A program made the translations under genes and the position numbers. The notes beneath the pieces were generated by a model. That model did not search any database and was not told the origin of the DNA. It worked only from the letters and a program-made list of their open reading frames with translations. Source: Planctobacterium marinum (lineage in GTDB: Bacteria; Pseudomonadota; Gammaproteobacteria; Enterobacterales; Alteromonadaceae). Taken from it: a stretch of DNA of 64,000 bases. Shown one piece after another: positions 16,808 through 24,463 of this stretch (within the stretch, counting starts at the first letter, position 1; every line of letters begins with the position of its first letter). The stretch is from contig NZ_JAJEWQ010000002.1 of assembly GCF_020687805.1 (NCBI RefSeq), positions 757,590 to 821,589 of the forward strand, written 5' to 3'.

Positions 16808-17359
16808 GTGACAATTGAAATCAATCTGGAATTATCAGACGCAGATTTAGCTCATTTTAAACAGCTTATGCAGGAAGCTATCCAAAAAAATAGTGGCCTG
16901 TCGGAAGATGAAGTGCTTGAAAAAGCACAGGCAGTGGTCAGTCAAATGGAGCAGTCGAACCAGCCGGATTTTGTGAAGTCTCGTGTCAGTTCACTGGCGG
17001 ATCTTATCGCCGCCGTGAAAGATGAAGAATGGCAAATGCCGGAAGACGAGAAGAAAGATATCTTAACGTCTTTAATTTACTTCAGCGAACCGCAGGATTT
17101 GGTACCAGATGATATTCCGGTACTGGGCTTTTTAGATGACGCCATCATGATCGAATTGGTCATTCAGGACATGTCATTGGATTTGCGTTCTTATCGCCAG
17201 TTCTGCAGCTTCAGAAGAACTGAAGAAAAGCGCCGTGGTGATGCAGCCAAAGTCGACAGAGATTCCTGGTTGGCAGGAACCCGTTCAGAAATTCGGGCTG
17301 CAATGCGCAAAGATCGCAAAGCGTCATCCAAACGCAGCTTCTTCCGACGCATTATGTAA
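16808..17359 (+). CDS. YkvA-like (DUF1232) protein
   Basis: A 183-residue protein with an acidic helical N-terminal half and the DUF1232 core at about residues 85-130. The hallmark PDDIPVLGFLDDAIMI is the repeat-like motif of YkvA proteins. Unlike many members it lacks strongly hydrophobic flanking helices, so it may be only peripherally membrane-associated. The C-terminus is very basic (RKDRKASSKRSFFRR). Function is unknown across the family. It is monocistronic, with a terminator immediately after and a convergent crotonase gene beyond. Confidence 0.78.
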   Translation: MTIEINLELSDADLAHFKQLMQEAIQKNSGLSEDEVLEKAQAVVSQMEQSNQPDFVKSRVSSLADLIAAVKDEEWQMPEDEKKDILTSLIYFSEPQDLVPDDIPVLGFLDDAIMIELVIQDMSLDLRSYRQFCSFRRTEEKRRGDAAKVDRDSWLAGTRSEIRAAMRKDRKASSKRSFFRRIM

Positions 17360-17378
17360 TAAAGAGCAAATTCTATTG

Positions 17379-17410
17379 AAAGGCGAGCTGTTGATGCTCG
17401 CCTTTTTTGT
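17379..17410 (+). terminator. Intrinsic terminator after the YkvA-like gene
   Basis: A ten-base-pair stem (AAAGGCGAGC / GCTCGCCTTT) with a seven-base loop, followed by TTTGTT on the plus strand. It sits between convergent genes, almost touching the crotonase stop at 17414. Confidence 0.85.
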
Positions 17411-17413
17411 TGC

Positions 17414-18211
17414 TCATTTTGTTCGCCAACGCCTTTGCGGATCTTTGGTTTCCCGGATGACCGCTATTTTTTGATTTTTGCCACCGATGATTTGGATTTG
17501 ACGCCAGGTTTCAGCAGCCAGTAAACGGCGGTCATTGTGATGCCAGGCCCGCTGATATAATTGTTTTATGTGGCTGATGGTGTCGGGATTGCGGTTGATT
17601 AATTCCCGGGCAAGAGTGTTTGCCTGACTCAACGGGTCGTCACTGACATGAGTCACCAAGCCGTGTTTCAGGGCATATTCACTGTCCACTTCTTTCGCCG
17701 TCATGGCCAGTTCCATGGCGTGATCAACTGCCATTATTTCGCGTAAAGCCAGGGTGCCGCCCATATCCGGAATAAGGCCCCATTTATTTTCCATGATGGC
17801 CAGGCTGGTTTCGGGGTGAGCAATTCTGAAATCACCGCCAAGAGCGATTTGCAGACCACCTCCCCAACAGCGGCCGTGTAACACCATAATTACCGGTACC
17901 GCTAAACGCCGCCAGTTGACACTGACTCGCTGAGCTAAGTTGGCTTGTCCGGGAAGCCATTTCCACAGCAACTTCATGGCGTTTTTCGGGTTTGCCAGCA
18001 CACTCTTTACATCGATCCCACTGCAAAAATCAGCACCTGCACCTTGCACAATGATCACCCTGACGCCTTTGTTTTTGCGCAGTAATTTTGCGACTTTATC
18101 CAGCTCCTGAAACATGGCCATATCAATGGCATTTAGCTTGTCTGGCCGGTTTAGGGTGACTGTGGCTATCCCATCGTCAATTTGACAGGTTAGGCGGGTG
18201 TAATTTTCCAT
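17414..18211 (-). CDS. Enoyl-CoA hydratase/isomerase (crotonase) family protein
   Basis: A 265-residue crotonase-fold enzyme. It shows TVTLNRPDKLNAID near the N-terminus, the first oxyanion-hole segment GAGADFCSGIDV (about 63-74), and the second, HGRCWGGGLQIALGGDFRI (about 110-128). Position-specific acidic residues of true hydratases are not clearly present: the AAD/E region reads ENKWGLIPDMGG, with one Asp in the position used by isomerases and hydrolases. The acyl-CoA substrate is unknown. The start was set at ATG 18211 because AAGGAA precedes it and the family N-terminus fits; the frame extends to 18253. It starts 11 bases after the outer-membrane protein gene, so the two may be co-transcribed. 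Confidence 0.85.
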   Translation of the reverse strand: MENYTRLTCQIDDGIATVTLNRPDKLNAIDMAMFQELDKVAKLLRKNKGVRVIIVQGAGADFCSGIDVKSVLANPKNAMKLLWKWLPGQANLAQRVSVNWRRLAVPVIMVLHGRCWGGGLQIALGGDFRIAHPETSLAIMENKWGLIPDMGGTLALREIMAVDHAMELAMTAKEVDSEYALKHGLVTHVSDDPLSQANTLARELINRNPDTISHIKQLYQRAWHHNDRRLLAAETWRQIQIIGGKNQKIAVIRETKDPQRRWRTK

Positions 18212-18222
18212 GGTGGTTTTCC

Positions 18223-19116
18223 TTAAAATATGTAGCCCAGATTCATGGACCAACTGTGGCTGTTGTCATCACTGCCAAAATCACGGCTGGCATCTACATC
18301 CAAAATCCAGTTTTCAGCAACACTCACAGCCACATAAACATTGATCAAACCGTAACTTTCTGACCCTGATGCTACCAGATTATTGCGATTGTGGTTGGGT
18401 TCTGAACGATTTCGACGGTTGGGTGCTCTTTGTTCGGTATTCTGGCTTTGCGTTTCTGAGTTGAATACCTGATTCCAACTCACATAGCTGCCATAACTGA
18501 GTTCGTAAACGTCATTTGGCCTGTTAAATCCGGTCAGGTTCAGTGCAATTGAGCCGATTGTGGCATTGCCAGGCGTGGTCGTGTGTGTCATTGCACGGTC
18601 CGGATCGTCAGGGCGGTCAGTTTGCTGTTGTTGCCAGTCACTGTAATGCAAACCGGCTGAACTGGTTAACTGCCAATTATCATTATTTACCCAGTGATAA
18701 CTCACTCCCGAAGAGTGGGTTTTTGAGTGGATTTTTAGCGTAGAATCTGGACCTGGACCATTATCCAGGGTGGATTGTTTATCGTTGTATACACTGTATT
18801 GGTAATAGGCGCTCCATTGTTCCTGATAATAACTGACACCGGCTCCCCAGGCGTCTGCTTTGTAGCTGAGCCTGATAGGGGCATCAGGCTGTCGCGCGTC
18901 TTGCAACTGACCGATGTCCAGGCTGAGCGACCAGTCTTCGCTTAGGTCGTAATTGAGCAACAGGGAACCACCATCAGGTGACAGGAGATAACTGTTTTCG
19001 CCAACATATGCCCACTGTTCTTCTGAGTTGTAGCTCAGATAAAGGCTGCTGGCCTGAGACAAACAAGGCACAACAGAGAGTGCCCACAATAAGAGCGTAT
19101 TTTGCTTGATGGTCAT
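18223..19116 (-). CDS. Predicted outer-membrane beta-barrel protein
   Basis: A 297-residue exported protein with a signal peptide of about 23 residues (LLLWALSVVPCLSQA). The mature part is rich in alternating aromatic and polar residues (SLYLSYN, WSAYYQYSVYN and similar) and ends in a C-terminal phenylalanine (LGYIF), the classical recognition signal for BAM-mediated barrel insertion. I count enough amphipathic strands for roughly 10-12 membrane strands, but no family is recognised. A long polar loop near residues 230-245 is rich in Asn and Arg (RAPNRRNRSEPNHNRNN). It is followed closely by the crotonase gene. Confidence 0.7.
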   Translation of the reverse strand: MTIKQNTLLLWALSVVPCLSQASSLYLSYNSEEQWAYVGENSYLLSPDGGSLLLNYDLSEDWSLSLDIGQLQDARQPDAPIRLSYKADAWGAGVSYYQEQWSAYYQYSVYNDKQSTLDNGPGPDSTLKIHSKTHSSGVSYHWVNNDNWQLTSSAGLHYSDWQQQQTDRPDDPDRAMTHTTTPGNATIGSIALNLTGFNRPNDVYELSYGSYVSWNQVFNSETQSQNTEQRAPNRRNRSEPNHNRNNLVASGSESYGLINVYVAVSVAENWILDVDASRDFGSDDNSHSWSMNLGYIF

Positions 19117-19301
19117 TATTGATGTTTTGTTTGTGTGACAAAGCGCGCTTGTTACTTACAGGTAAAAGAACCAAAACAGCGCACTGTGTCAGAAGCTTAA
19201 CGGGTAATGAAACATAGTACTGGCGTGTTCTGATTGCAACCGGGTTTGTTCAGGAAAGAGAAGGGGATGGGCGGAAATGCTTACAAGCATTAAAATAAAC
19301 A

Positions 19302-19323
19302 GGAGAGTGCAGAGGCACTCTCC
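19302..19323 (-). terminator. Probable terminator of the EF-hand gene
   Basis: A nine-base-pair perfect stem (GGAGAGTGC / GCACTCTCC) with a four-base loop. Read on the minus strand it is followed by a T-rich stretch (TGTTTATTTT). A second small palindrome (AATGCTT / AAGCATT) lies just beyond at 19277-19292. Confidence 0.65.
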
Positions 19324-19346
19324 ACATTACTATAAAATAGCCTGGT

Positions 19347-19979
19347 TTAAACCACGGCATCTTCTTCCAGCTCTGCAATACAGGAGCGTATTGCCTGACG
19401 GGTGGCTTTGCGACTTTGTTGATGGGCTTCAAATTCATCTAAATTGATATCACCACTGCTGTCACTGTCCATATCGGTAAAGGACTCCGGCGCTTTTGAC
19501 AGGGCATTATTCTGCGCTTCTTCCAGGGATATAAATCCATCTTCTGAAGTATCTGCCGCGTTAAAGCGATCTTGTGGTGAGTCAAAGCGACTTTCATCTG
19601 GTACGGTTATGGAGTCATCATCTTCGGCAAGTGTTGTCACACAGGCTACAATCTCAGCGGCGATATCAGAGTGATCCGGCGCTTCACCACGACGATTACT
19701 GGTGGCTTCTTCTAAGGACAGAAAACCATCTTCGTCACTATCTTTGCGATTAAATCGGTTTGCGACTCTTTCCTCCAGACTGGCGGTGAATTCATCCAGA
19801 GTCAGCAGTCCATCGCCGCTGCTATCCAGATGTTCAAAAACCTGCTCTGCTGAGCGTCCACGATCCCTGTCTCCGCCGTGAGGGCCGCGCTTTGCCTGAA
19901 CAGCGGAGCTAAAAATGATAGATAACATAAGGCTTGTGGTGAAAATTGCCAATGGGCGTTTAATAACGAGTTTGGTCAT
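19347..19979 (-). CDS. Periplasmic EF-hand calcium-binding protein
   Basis: A 210-residue exported protein with a signal peptide ending AVQA (about residue 29). It carries four canonical 12-residue EF-hand loops at residues 52-63, 80-91, 143-154 and 171-182, all with Asp at position 1 and Glu at position 12. Loops 1-3 have Gly at position 6, and loop 4 has DSDSSGDINLDE. The pairs are separated by a linker containing one Cys (about 113); a second Cys sits near the C-terminus (200), so a disulfide is possible. Calcium binding in the periplasm is well supported; a partner is not. ATG 19979 is preceded by AAGGAG; the frame extends to 20048 without a signal peptide. Confidence 0.85.
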   Translation of the reverse strand: MTKLVIKRPLAIFTTSLMLSIIFSSAVQAKRGPHGGDRDRGRSAEQVFEHLDSSGDGLLTLDEFTASLEERVANRFNRKDSDEDGFLSLEEATSNRRGEAPDHSDIAAEIVACVTTLAEDDDSITVPDESRFDSPQDRFNAADTSEDGFISLEEAQNNALSKAPESFTDMDSDSSGDINLDEFEAHQQSRKATRQAIRSCIAELEEDAVV

Positions 19980-20186
19980 TTCAGACTCCTTGAGTTTAAT
20001 TAACTGCGATATGCATGCCTGATATTCAGGCAAATTTGCGTGTGTCATTACCTACAACGCAACCAGGGCTTTGACGTTGACACTGTCGAACAAAAAAATT
20101 TAAAACTTTTTCGCTGGCAATACTGAATAACCTGGCGAATAGGCGCATAATATGGTGAAAATCAGCCACTTAGCTTTCGTTCTCGC

Positions 20187-21755
20187 GTGTCAAAAAAGTT
20201 ACTAAAATCCGGTGTTGTGGTCAGTGCCATGACCTTTATTTCCCGAGTCCTTGGTTTGCTCAGGGATATCGTGGTGGCCAACATCATGGGGGCGGGGTTG
20301 GCAGCGGATGTGTTTTTGTTCGCCAATAAGATACCGAACTTTTTACGCCGTTTGTTTGCTGAGGGAGCCTTTGCACAGGCGTTTGTGCCGGTACTGGCGG
20401 AAGTACAACATCAACAAGATTTAGATAAAACCCGGTTGTTTATCGCCCATATGGCAGGCACGCTGGGCACCATAGTGACCCTGGTAACCATTATTGGTGT
20501 TATTGCCTCGCCGGTCATTGTGGCATTGTTTGGTACCGGCTGGTTTCTGGATTATTACCACGACGGACCGGATGCCGCCAAATTTGAACTTGCTTCACAA
20601 CTGTTAAAAATCACCTTTCCCTATCTCTGGTTTGTGACGCTGGTGGCCTTATCCGGTGCCGTACTCAATTCCCTGAATCGTTTTGCGGTGTCGGCGTTTA
20701 CGCCGGTATTGTTAAACGTCGCCATCATAGCCTGTGCATTGTGGTTACATGATGGCTTTTCCCAACCGGCTTTTGCATTGGCCTGGGGGGTGTTTCTTGG
20801 CGGTGTGCTGCAGTTGTTATTTCAGTTGCCATTTCTGGCTAAAGCCGGTGTATTGGTGCGCCCTAAATGGGGCTGGCGAGATAATAGCGTGCAAAAGGTG
20901 CGTAAACTGATTATTCCCGCTTTATTTGGCGTATCCGTTGGGCAAATTAATTTGTTGCTGGATACCGTCATCGCCAGTTTTTTGGTAACCGGCTCTATCA
21001 GTTGGCTGTATTACTCTGACCGCCTGTTGGAATTTCCCCTGGGTTTATTTGGCATCGCCATCGCCACGGTGATCCTGCCAACCTTATCCCGCAATTTTGT
21101 GGCGGCTGAAAATCAGGCTTTCCAAAAGAATATGGATTGGGGAGTGCGTATGGTGTGTCTGCTGGGGCTTCCGGCTGCAGTCGGGCTGGCTGTATTAGCT
21201 GAGCCCATGTTAATGGTACTTTTTCAGCGAGGCGAGTTCACCGTAGAAGATGCCCATTTTGCTTCATTGAGCTTAACTGCCTATGCCACCGGACTGTTGA
21301 GTTTTATGCTGGTTAAGGTTTTGGCGCCTGGCTTTTATTCCCGGCAGGATACCAAAACACCGGTTAAATACGGTATCTGGTGTATGGTGGCCAATATGGC
21401 CTTTAATCTGGCCTTTGTACTGCCATTGGGGTACGAACTGGGCTTTATTGGACTGGCAATGGCCACATCGGCATCTGCGCTATTAAACGTTATTCTGCTG
21501 TATCAACGCTTACACAAAGACGCGGTGTTCCGAATATCTAAAAACACGCTCTGGTTTATTGTCAGGGTGGTGTTGGTGAGTGCCGTGATGGGATACAGCG
21601 TCTATCAACTGGATATTCCCATCAGTGAATGGGCGCTGTTAACCCTGGATGCCCGCATTCTGATGCTGACTCAATTACTGGCTGTTGCTGTTGCTGTTTA
21701 TCTGGCAGGTTTGCTTTTGTTGGGCATCAGGCCGAAACACCTGATGCAGAAATAA
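20187..21755 (+). CDS. murJ: Lipid II flippase MurJ
   Basis: A 522-residue polytopic inner-membrane protein of the MOP superfamily that flips lipid II for peptidoglycan synthesis. The N-terminus (VSAMTFISRVLGLLRDIVVA) carries the conserved first helix with the Arg residues of the central cavity, and about 14 membrane helices follow. The start is GTG at 20187; no good Shine-Dalgarno sequence is visible and no ATG fits upstream. In related genomes murJ usually sits between rpsT and ribF. Here rpsT is 14 kb away and ribF is separated from murJ by an amidohydrolase gene on the other strand. Confidence 0.95.
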   Translation: MSKKLLKSGVVVSAMTFISRVLGLLRDIVVANIMGAGLAADVFLFANKIPNFLRRLFAEGAFAQAFVPVLAEVQHQQDLDKTRLFIAHMAGTLGTIVTLVTIIGVIASPVIVALFGTGWFLDYYHDGPDAAKFELASQLLKITFPYLWFVTLVALSGAVLNSLNRFAVSAFTPVLLNVAIIACALWLHDGFSQPAFALAWGVFLGGVLQLLFQLPFLAKAGVLVRPKWGWRDNSVQKVRKLIIPALFGVSVGQINLLLDTVIASFLVTGSISWLYYSDRLLEFPLGLFGIAIATVILPTLSRNFVAAENQAFQKNMDWGVRMVCLLGLPAAVGLAVLAEPMLMVLFQRGEFTVEDAHFASLSLTAYATGLLSFMLVKVLAPGFYSRQDTKTPVKYGIWCMVANMAFNLAFVLPLGYELGFIGLAMATSASALLNVILLYQRLHKDAVFRISKNTLWFIVRVVLVSAVMGYSVYQLDIPISEWALLTLDARILMLTQLLAVAVAVYLAGLLLLGIRPKHLMQK

Positions 21756-21764
21756 TAACAGTGC

Positions 21765-23330
21765 TTATTGTGGCTTTTTACGACGGGCTACGATGGCACG
21801 CACATCTTCCAGTAACTGCTGGCTGTCGAAAACAATGCCATCTTTGATGGTGTAACGAATGCCTTTAGTGCGAATGGGTTGATTTTCTCCGTTAAGTTTA
21901 AAATGCCCGGTGCCGTAAAGGACCTTGAAATTCTGTATCGGGTTTTCTTTTACGATGACCAGATCGGCCTTTTTGCCCACCACCACAGAGCCGATATCTT
22001 CCTCCATGCCCAGCGCCTGTGCACCATTCAAAGTGGCCGACTGAATAACCTCCAGTGGGTGAAAACCGGCTTCCTGCAACAGCTCTAACTCGCGAATATA
22101 ACCAAAACCATAAATTTTGAAAATATACCCTGAGTCTGAACCGGTAGTCACCCGGCCTCCGTGGTTTTTGTAGTCGTTTAAAAACGTCATCCACAGGCGA
22201 TAGTTATTTTTCCAGTTGATCTCGTTTTCTGTCGTCCAATCGAACCAGTAGGAGCCGTGCGCATAACGCGACGGTTGGAAGAATTCCCACAGGGTGGGCA
22301 ACGTGTATTCGTCATGCCAGTCGGCATTCATTTCCCGCATCAGATCGCGGCTGGCTTCATAAATGGTCAGGGTAGGGTTTAAGGTGAAATCCAGTGCCAG
22401 CAGTTCATCTCTGACCTGATTCCAGGCGTCGCTGCCTGGTTCTGCTGCTTGCTGCCACAGTTGTCCGGCCTCTTCAAAGCGATGTTGTTCATTCTGGTAG
22501 TTATAGTCGTGAGGATAATGCTGAATAATTCGGTCTTTGAATAAGGCTTCGGGCAATCCATACCAATGCTCCATCGTGGTTAACCCCTGACGCGCCGAGT
22601 CTAATACATTGGTGCGCATAACATTGAGTTGCGCATGGTGCATAGCCGTGCCCAGTTCCTGTTGTTGGGCTTCTTCTAAGGCGGCCTGCATAATCTGTGG
22701 TGGTGCGCCAAAAAACTTGATGCCGGCCACGCCTTTACGTTTGGCGTTGATCACCCATTTTCGGGCATCTTCCGGGGTTTCGATGGCGCTGTCTGATTCC
22801 ATGCCGAACCCCAGGTATGGCACGATACGGGGCGCGGTAATTTGATTCTTTTCAGCCTGCTTTACTTGCGGCATAACCCAGTCGAGACCATTGAATGAGC
22901 CAGGTTCGCGAATCGTGGTGATGCCGTGCGCCAGCCACAGTTTAAACACATATTCTGCTGGAATATCGTCGGCTGAACCACCAATATGGGCATGTAAATC
23001 AATAAAACCCGGCAAGACGTAGTAGCCTTCTAAATCCATTTCCTTGTCACCTGGTTGGGCGACGGGTCTTTTGGCGGAAACAATCGGTACATCCGGGTGA
23101 CCAACTACCGCGATTTGCTTGATTCTGTCCTGTTCAATTACGATGTCCACCGGCCCGATAACCGGTGCGCCTTCGCCACTTACCAGATTTACACCGCGCA
23201 GAATTAATCGCTCCCAGGGGCCTTCGCCACGAACCCTGTCTGGTGCAGTTTCTCCCGGTGTACCGGCAGACAATTGCAGGCTTAAAACCAGGGATAGAGT
23301 AACGAATAAAAATGACTTAAAGTTCAGCAT
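21765..23330 (-). CDS. Exported amidohydrolase family protein (imidazolonepropionase/prolidase-like)
   Basis: A 521-residue metal-dependent hydrolase with a signal peptide (LLN-type start, then VTLSLVLSLQLSAG). The TIM-barrel motifs are in order: HAH at His113/His115 in GFIDLHAHIGG, a Lys in AGIKFFG that can be carboxylated, His in MHHAQL and TMEHWYG, and Asp in TGSDSGY. The small beta-sandwich domain is split around it (LILRGVNLVSGEG and GKKADLVIVKENPI). Family members hydrolyse dipeptides, lactams or related amides in the periplasm; the substrate here is unknown. The ATG at 23330 was preferred over 23360 because it directly precedes the signal peptide. The gene is convergent with murJ (9-base gap) and interrupts the murJ-ribF neighbourhood. 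Confidence 0.85.
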   Translation of the reverse strand: MLNFKSFLFVTLSLVLSLQLSAGTPGETAPDRVRGEGPWERLILRGVNLVSGEGAPVIGPVDIVIEQDRIKQIAVVGHPDVPIVSAKRPVAQPGDKEMDLEGYYVLPGFIDLHAHIGGSADDIPAEYVFKLWLAHGITTIREPGSFNGLDWVMPQVKQAEKNQITAPRIVPYLGFGMESDSAIETPEDARKWVINAKRKGVAGIKFFGAPPQIMQAALEEAQQQELGTAMHHAQLNVMRTNVLDSARQGLTTMEHWYGLPEALFKDRIIQHYPHDYNYQNEQHRFEEAGQLWQQAAEPGSDAWNQVRDELLALDFTLNPTLTIYEASRDLMREMNADWHDEYTLPTLWEFFQPSRYAHGSYWFDWTTENEINWKNNYRLWMTFLNDYKNHGGRVTTGSDSGYIFKIYGFGYIRELELLQEAGFHPLEVIQSATLNGAQALGMEEDIGSVVVGKKADLVIVKENPIQNFKVLYGTGHFKLNGENQPIRTKGIRYTIKDGIVFDSQQLLEDVRAIVARRKKPQ

Positions 23331-23420
23331 ATTCTTGCCTGTTGCATACCTTTGAGACAAAGACTACCCGAACATTTTTGACAAATCATGAAAAATCGCG
23401 GATTTATCCGGTAAAACTGG

Positions 23421-23449
23421 CTGAAACTACCTGACAGGTTCGTTATAAT
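23421..23449 (+). promoter_or_regulatory. Candidate sigma-70 promoter for ribF-ileS-lspA-fkpB-ispH
   Basis: CTGAAA (23421-23426), a 17-base spacer and a perfect TATAAT (23444-23449), about 45 bases upstream of the ribF start. The discriminator begins CCGG. Confidence 0.6.
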
Positions 23450-23493
23450 CCGGTGATTTTTTGCATGAGCCGTGCTTAAACAAGGGGCTGGAT

Positions 23494-24423
23494 TTGGAGT
23501 TTATCAGGGGCTTACACAATATACGTGAAGAACATCGCGGTTGTGTGCTCACAATAGGAAAGTTTGACGGCGTGCATTTGGGCCACGAAGCGGTCATCGG
23601 ACAGCTGCTGGCGCGCTCACAGGAATTTCAACTTCCTTCTGTTGTGATGCTGTTTGAGCCTCAACCGGAAGAACTGTTTATGCCGGACAAAGCCCCGGCG
23701 AGACTGAGTCGATTACGGGACAAGTACCAGCGTCTGCAACAACTGGGGGTAGAACGCTTGCTTTGCATCAACTTTACCCCCATGTTTGCGGCACAAAGTG
23801 CTGAATATTTTGTAGAGCACTTACTGGTTAAGAAGCTGGGGGTTGCTTTTCTGGTGGTGGGTGATGATTTTCGCTTCGGCAAAGGCCGCACCGGAGACTT
23901 TGACTATCTGGTTCAGGCAGGCAAAACCTTTGGCTTTGATGTGATTAACACCGCGAGCCTTTGTCTGAATCAGGCCAGGGTCAGTTCTTCAGCCATCAGA
24001 CAATTGCTCAGTGAAGATAAGCTGGACGAAGCCAAAGCCATGCTGGGACGCCCATTTTGCATTTCCGGGAAGGTAGTACACGGCGCTAAAAAAGGCCGCA
24101 CCATCGGTTTTCCGACGGCAAATTTGTTATTGAAGCGTCATCGCTCGCCGGTACAGGGCGTTTATGCGGTTTCAGTGAGAATTAAAGGTGAGCGCTTTAT
24201 GGGGGTTGCCAATGTTGGCAATCGACCCACGGTAAATGGTGAAAAACCACAGTTAGAAGTACATATATTTGACTATAAAGAGCAGCTTTATGGTCAGTTT
24301 ATTGAGGTGGATCTGCACCATAAAATCAGACAAGAGCGAAAGTTTGCGTCATTTGACGATCTGAAAATTCAAATTCAGGCGGACGCAATCCAGGCCCGAG
24401 AGTGGCTGGAAAAACAGTGTTAA
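23494..24423 (+). CDS. ribF: Bifunctional riboflavin kinase / FMN adenylyltransferase
   Basis: A 309-residue enzyme that phosphorylates riboflavin to FMN and adenylates FMN to FAD. The N-terminal nucleotidyltransferase domain shows LTIGKFDGVHLGH, and VGDDFRFGKGR further on. The C-terminal flavokinase domain shows GRTIGFPTANL and, near the end, the VANVGNRPTV segment. The start was placed at TTG 23494 because AAGGGG (23482-23487) sits six bases upstream and the protein then begins EFIRGLHNI, as RibF proteins do. The frame extends to a TTG at 23461 with unrelated residues. It heads the conserved ribF-ileS-lspA-fkpB-ispH run. Confidence 0.94.
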   Translation: MEFIRGLHNIREEHRGCVLTIGKFDGVHLGHEAVIGQLLARSQEFQLPSVVMLFEPQPEELFMPDKAPARLSRLRDKYQRLQQLGVERLLCINFTPMFAAQSAEYFVEHLLVKKLGVAFLVVGDDFRFGKGRTGDFDYLVQAGKTFGFDVINTASLCLNQARVSSSAIRQLLSEDKLDEAKAMLGRPFCISGKVVHGAKKGRTIGFPTANLLLKRHRSPVQGVYAVSVRIKGERFMGVANVGNRPTVNGEKPQLEVHIFDYKEQLYGQFIEVDLHHKIRQERKFASFDDLKIQIQADAIQAREWLEKQC

Positions 24424-24463
24424 TGGTTGCCGGACTGGCATAAACGAGTGGACTTAAGATTAC

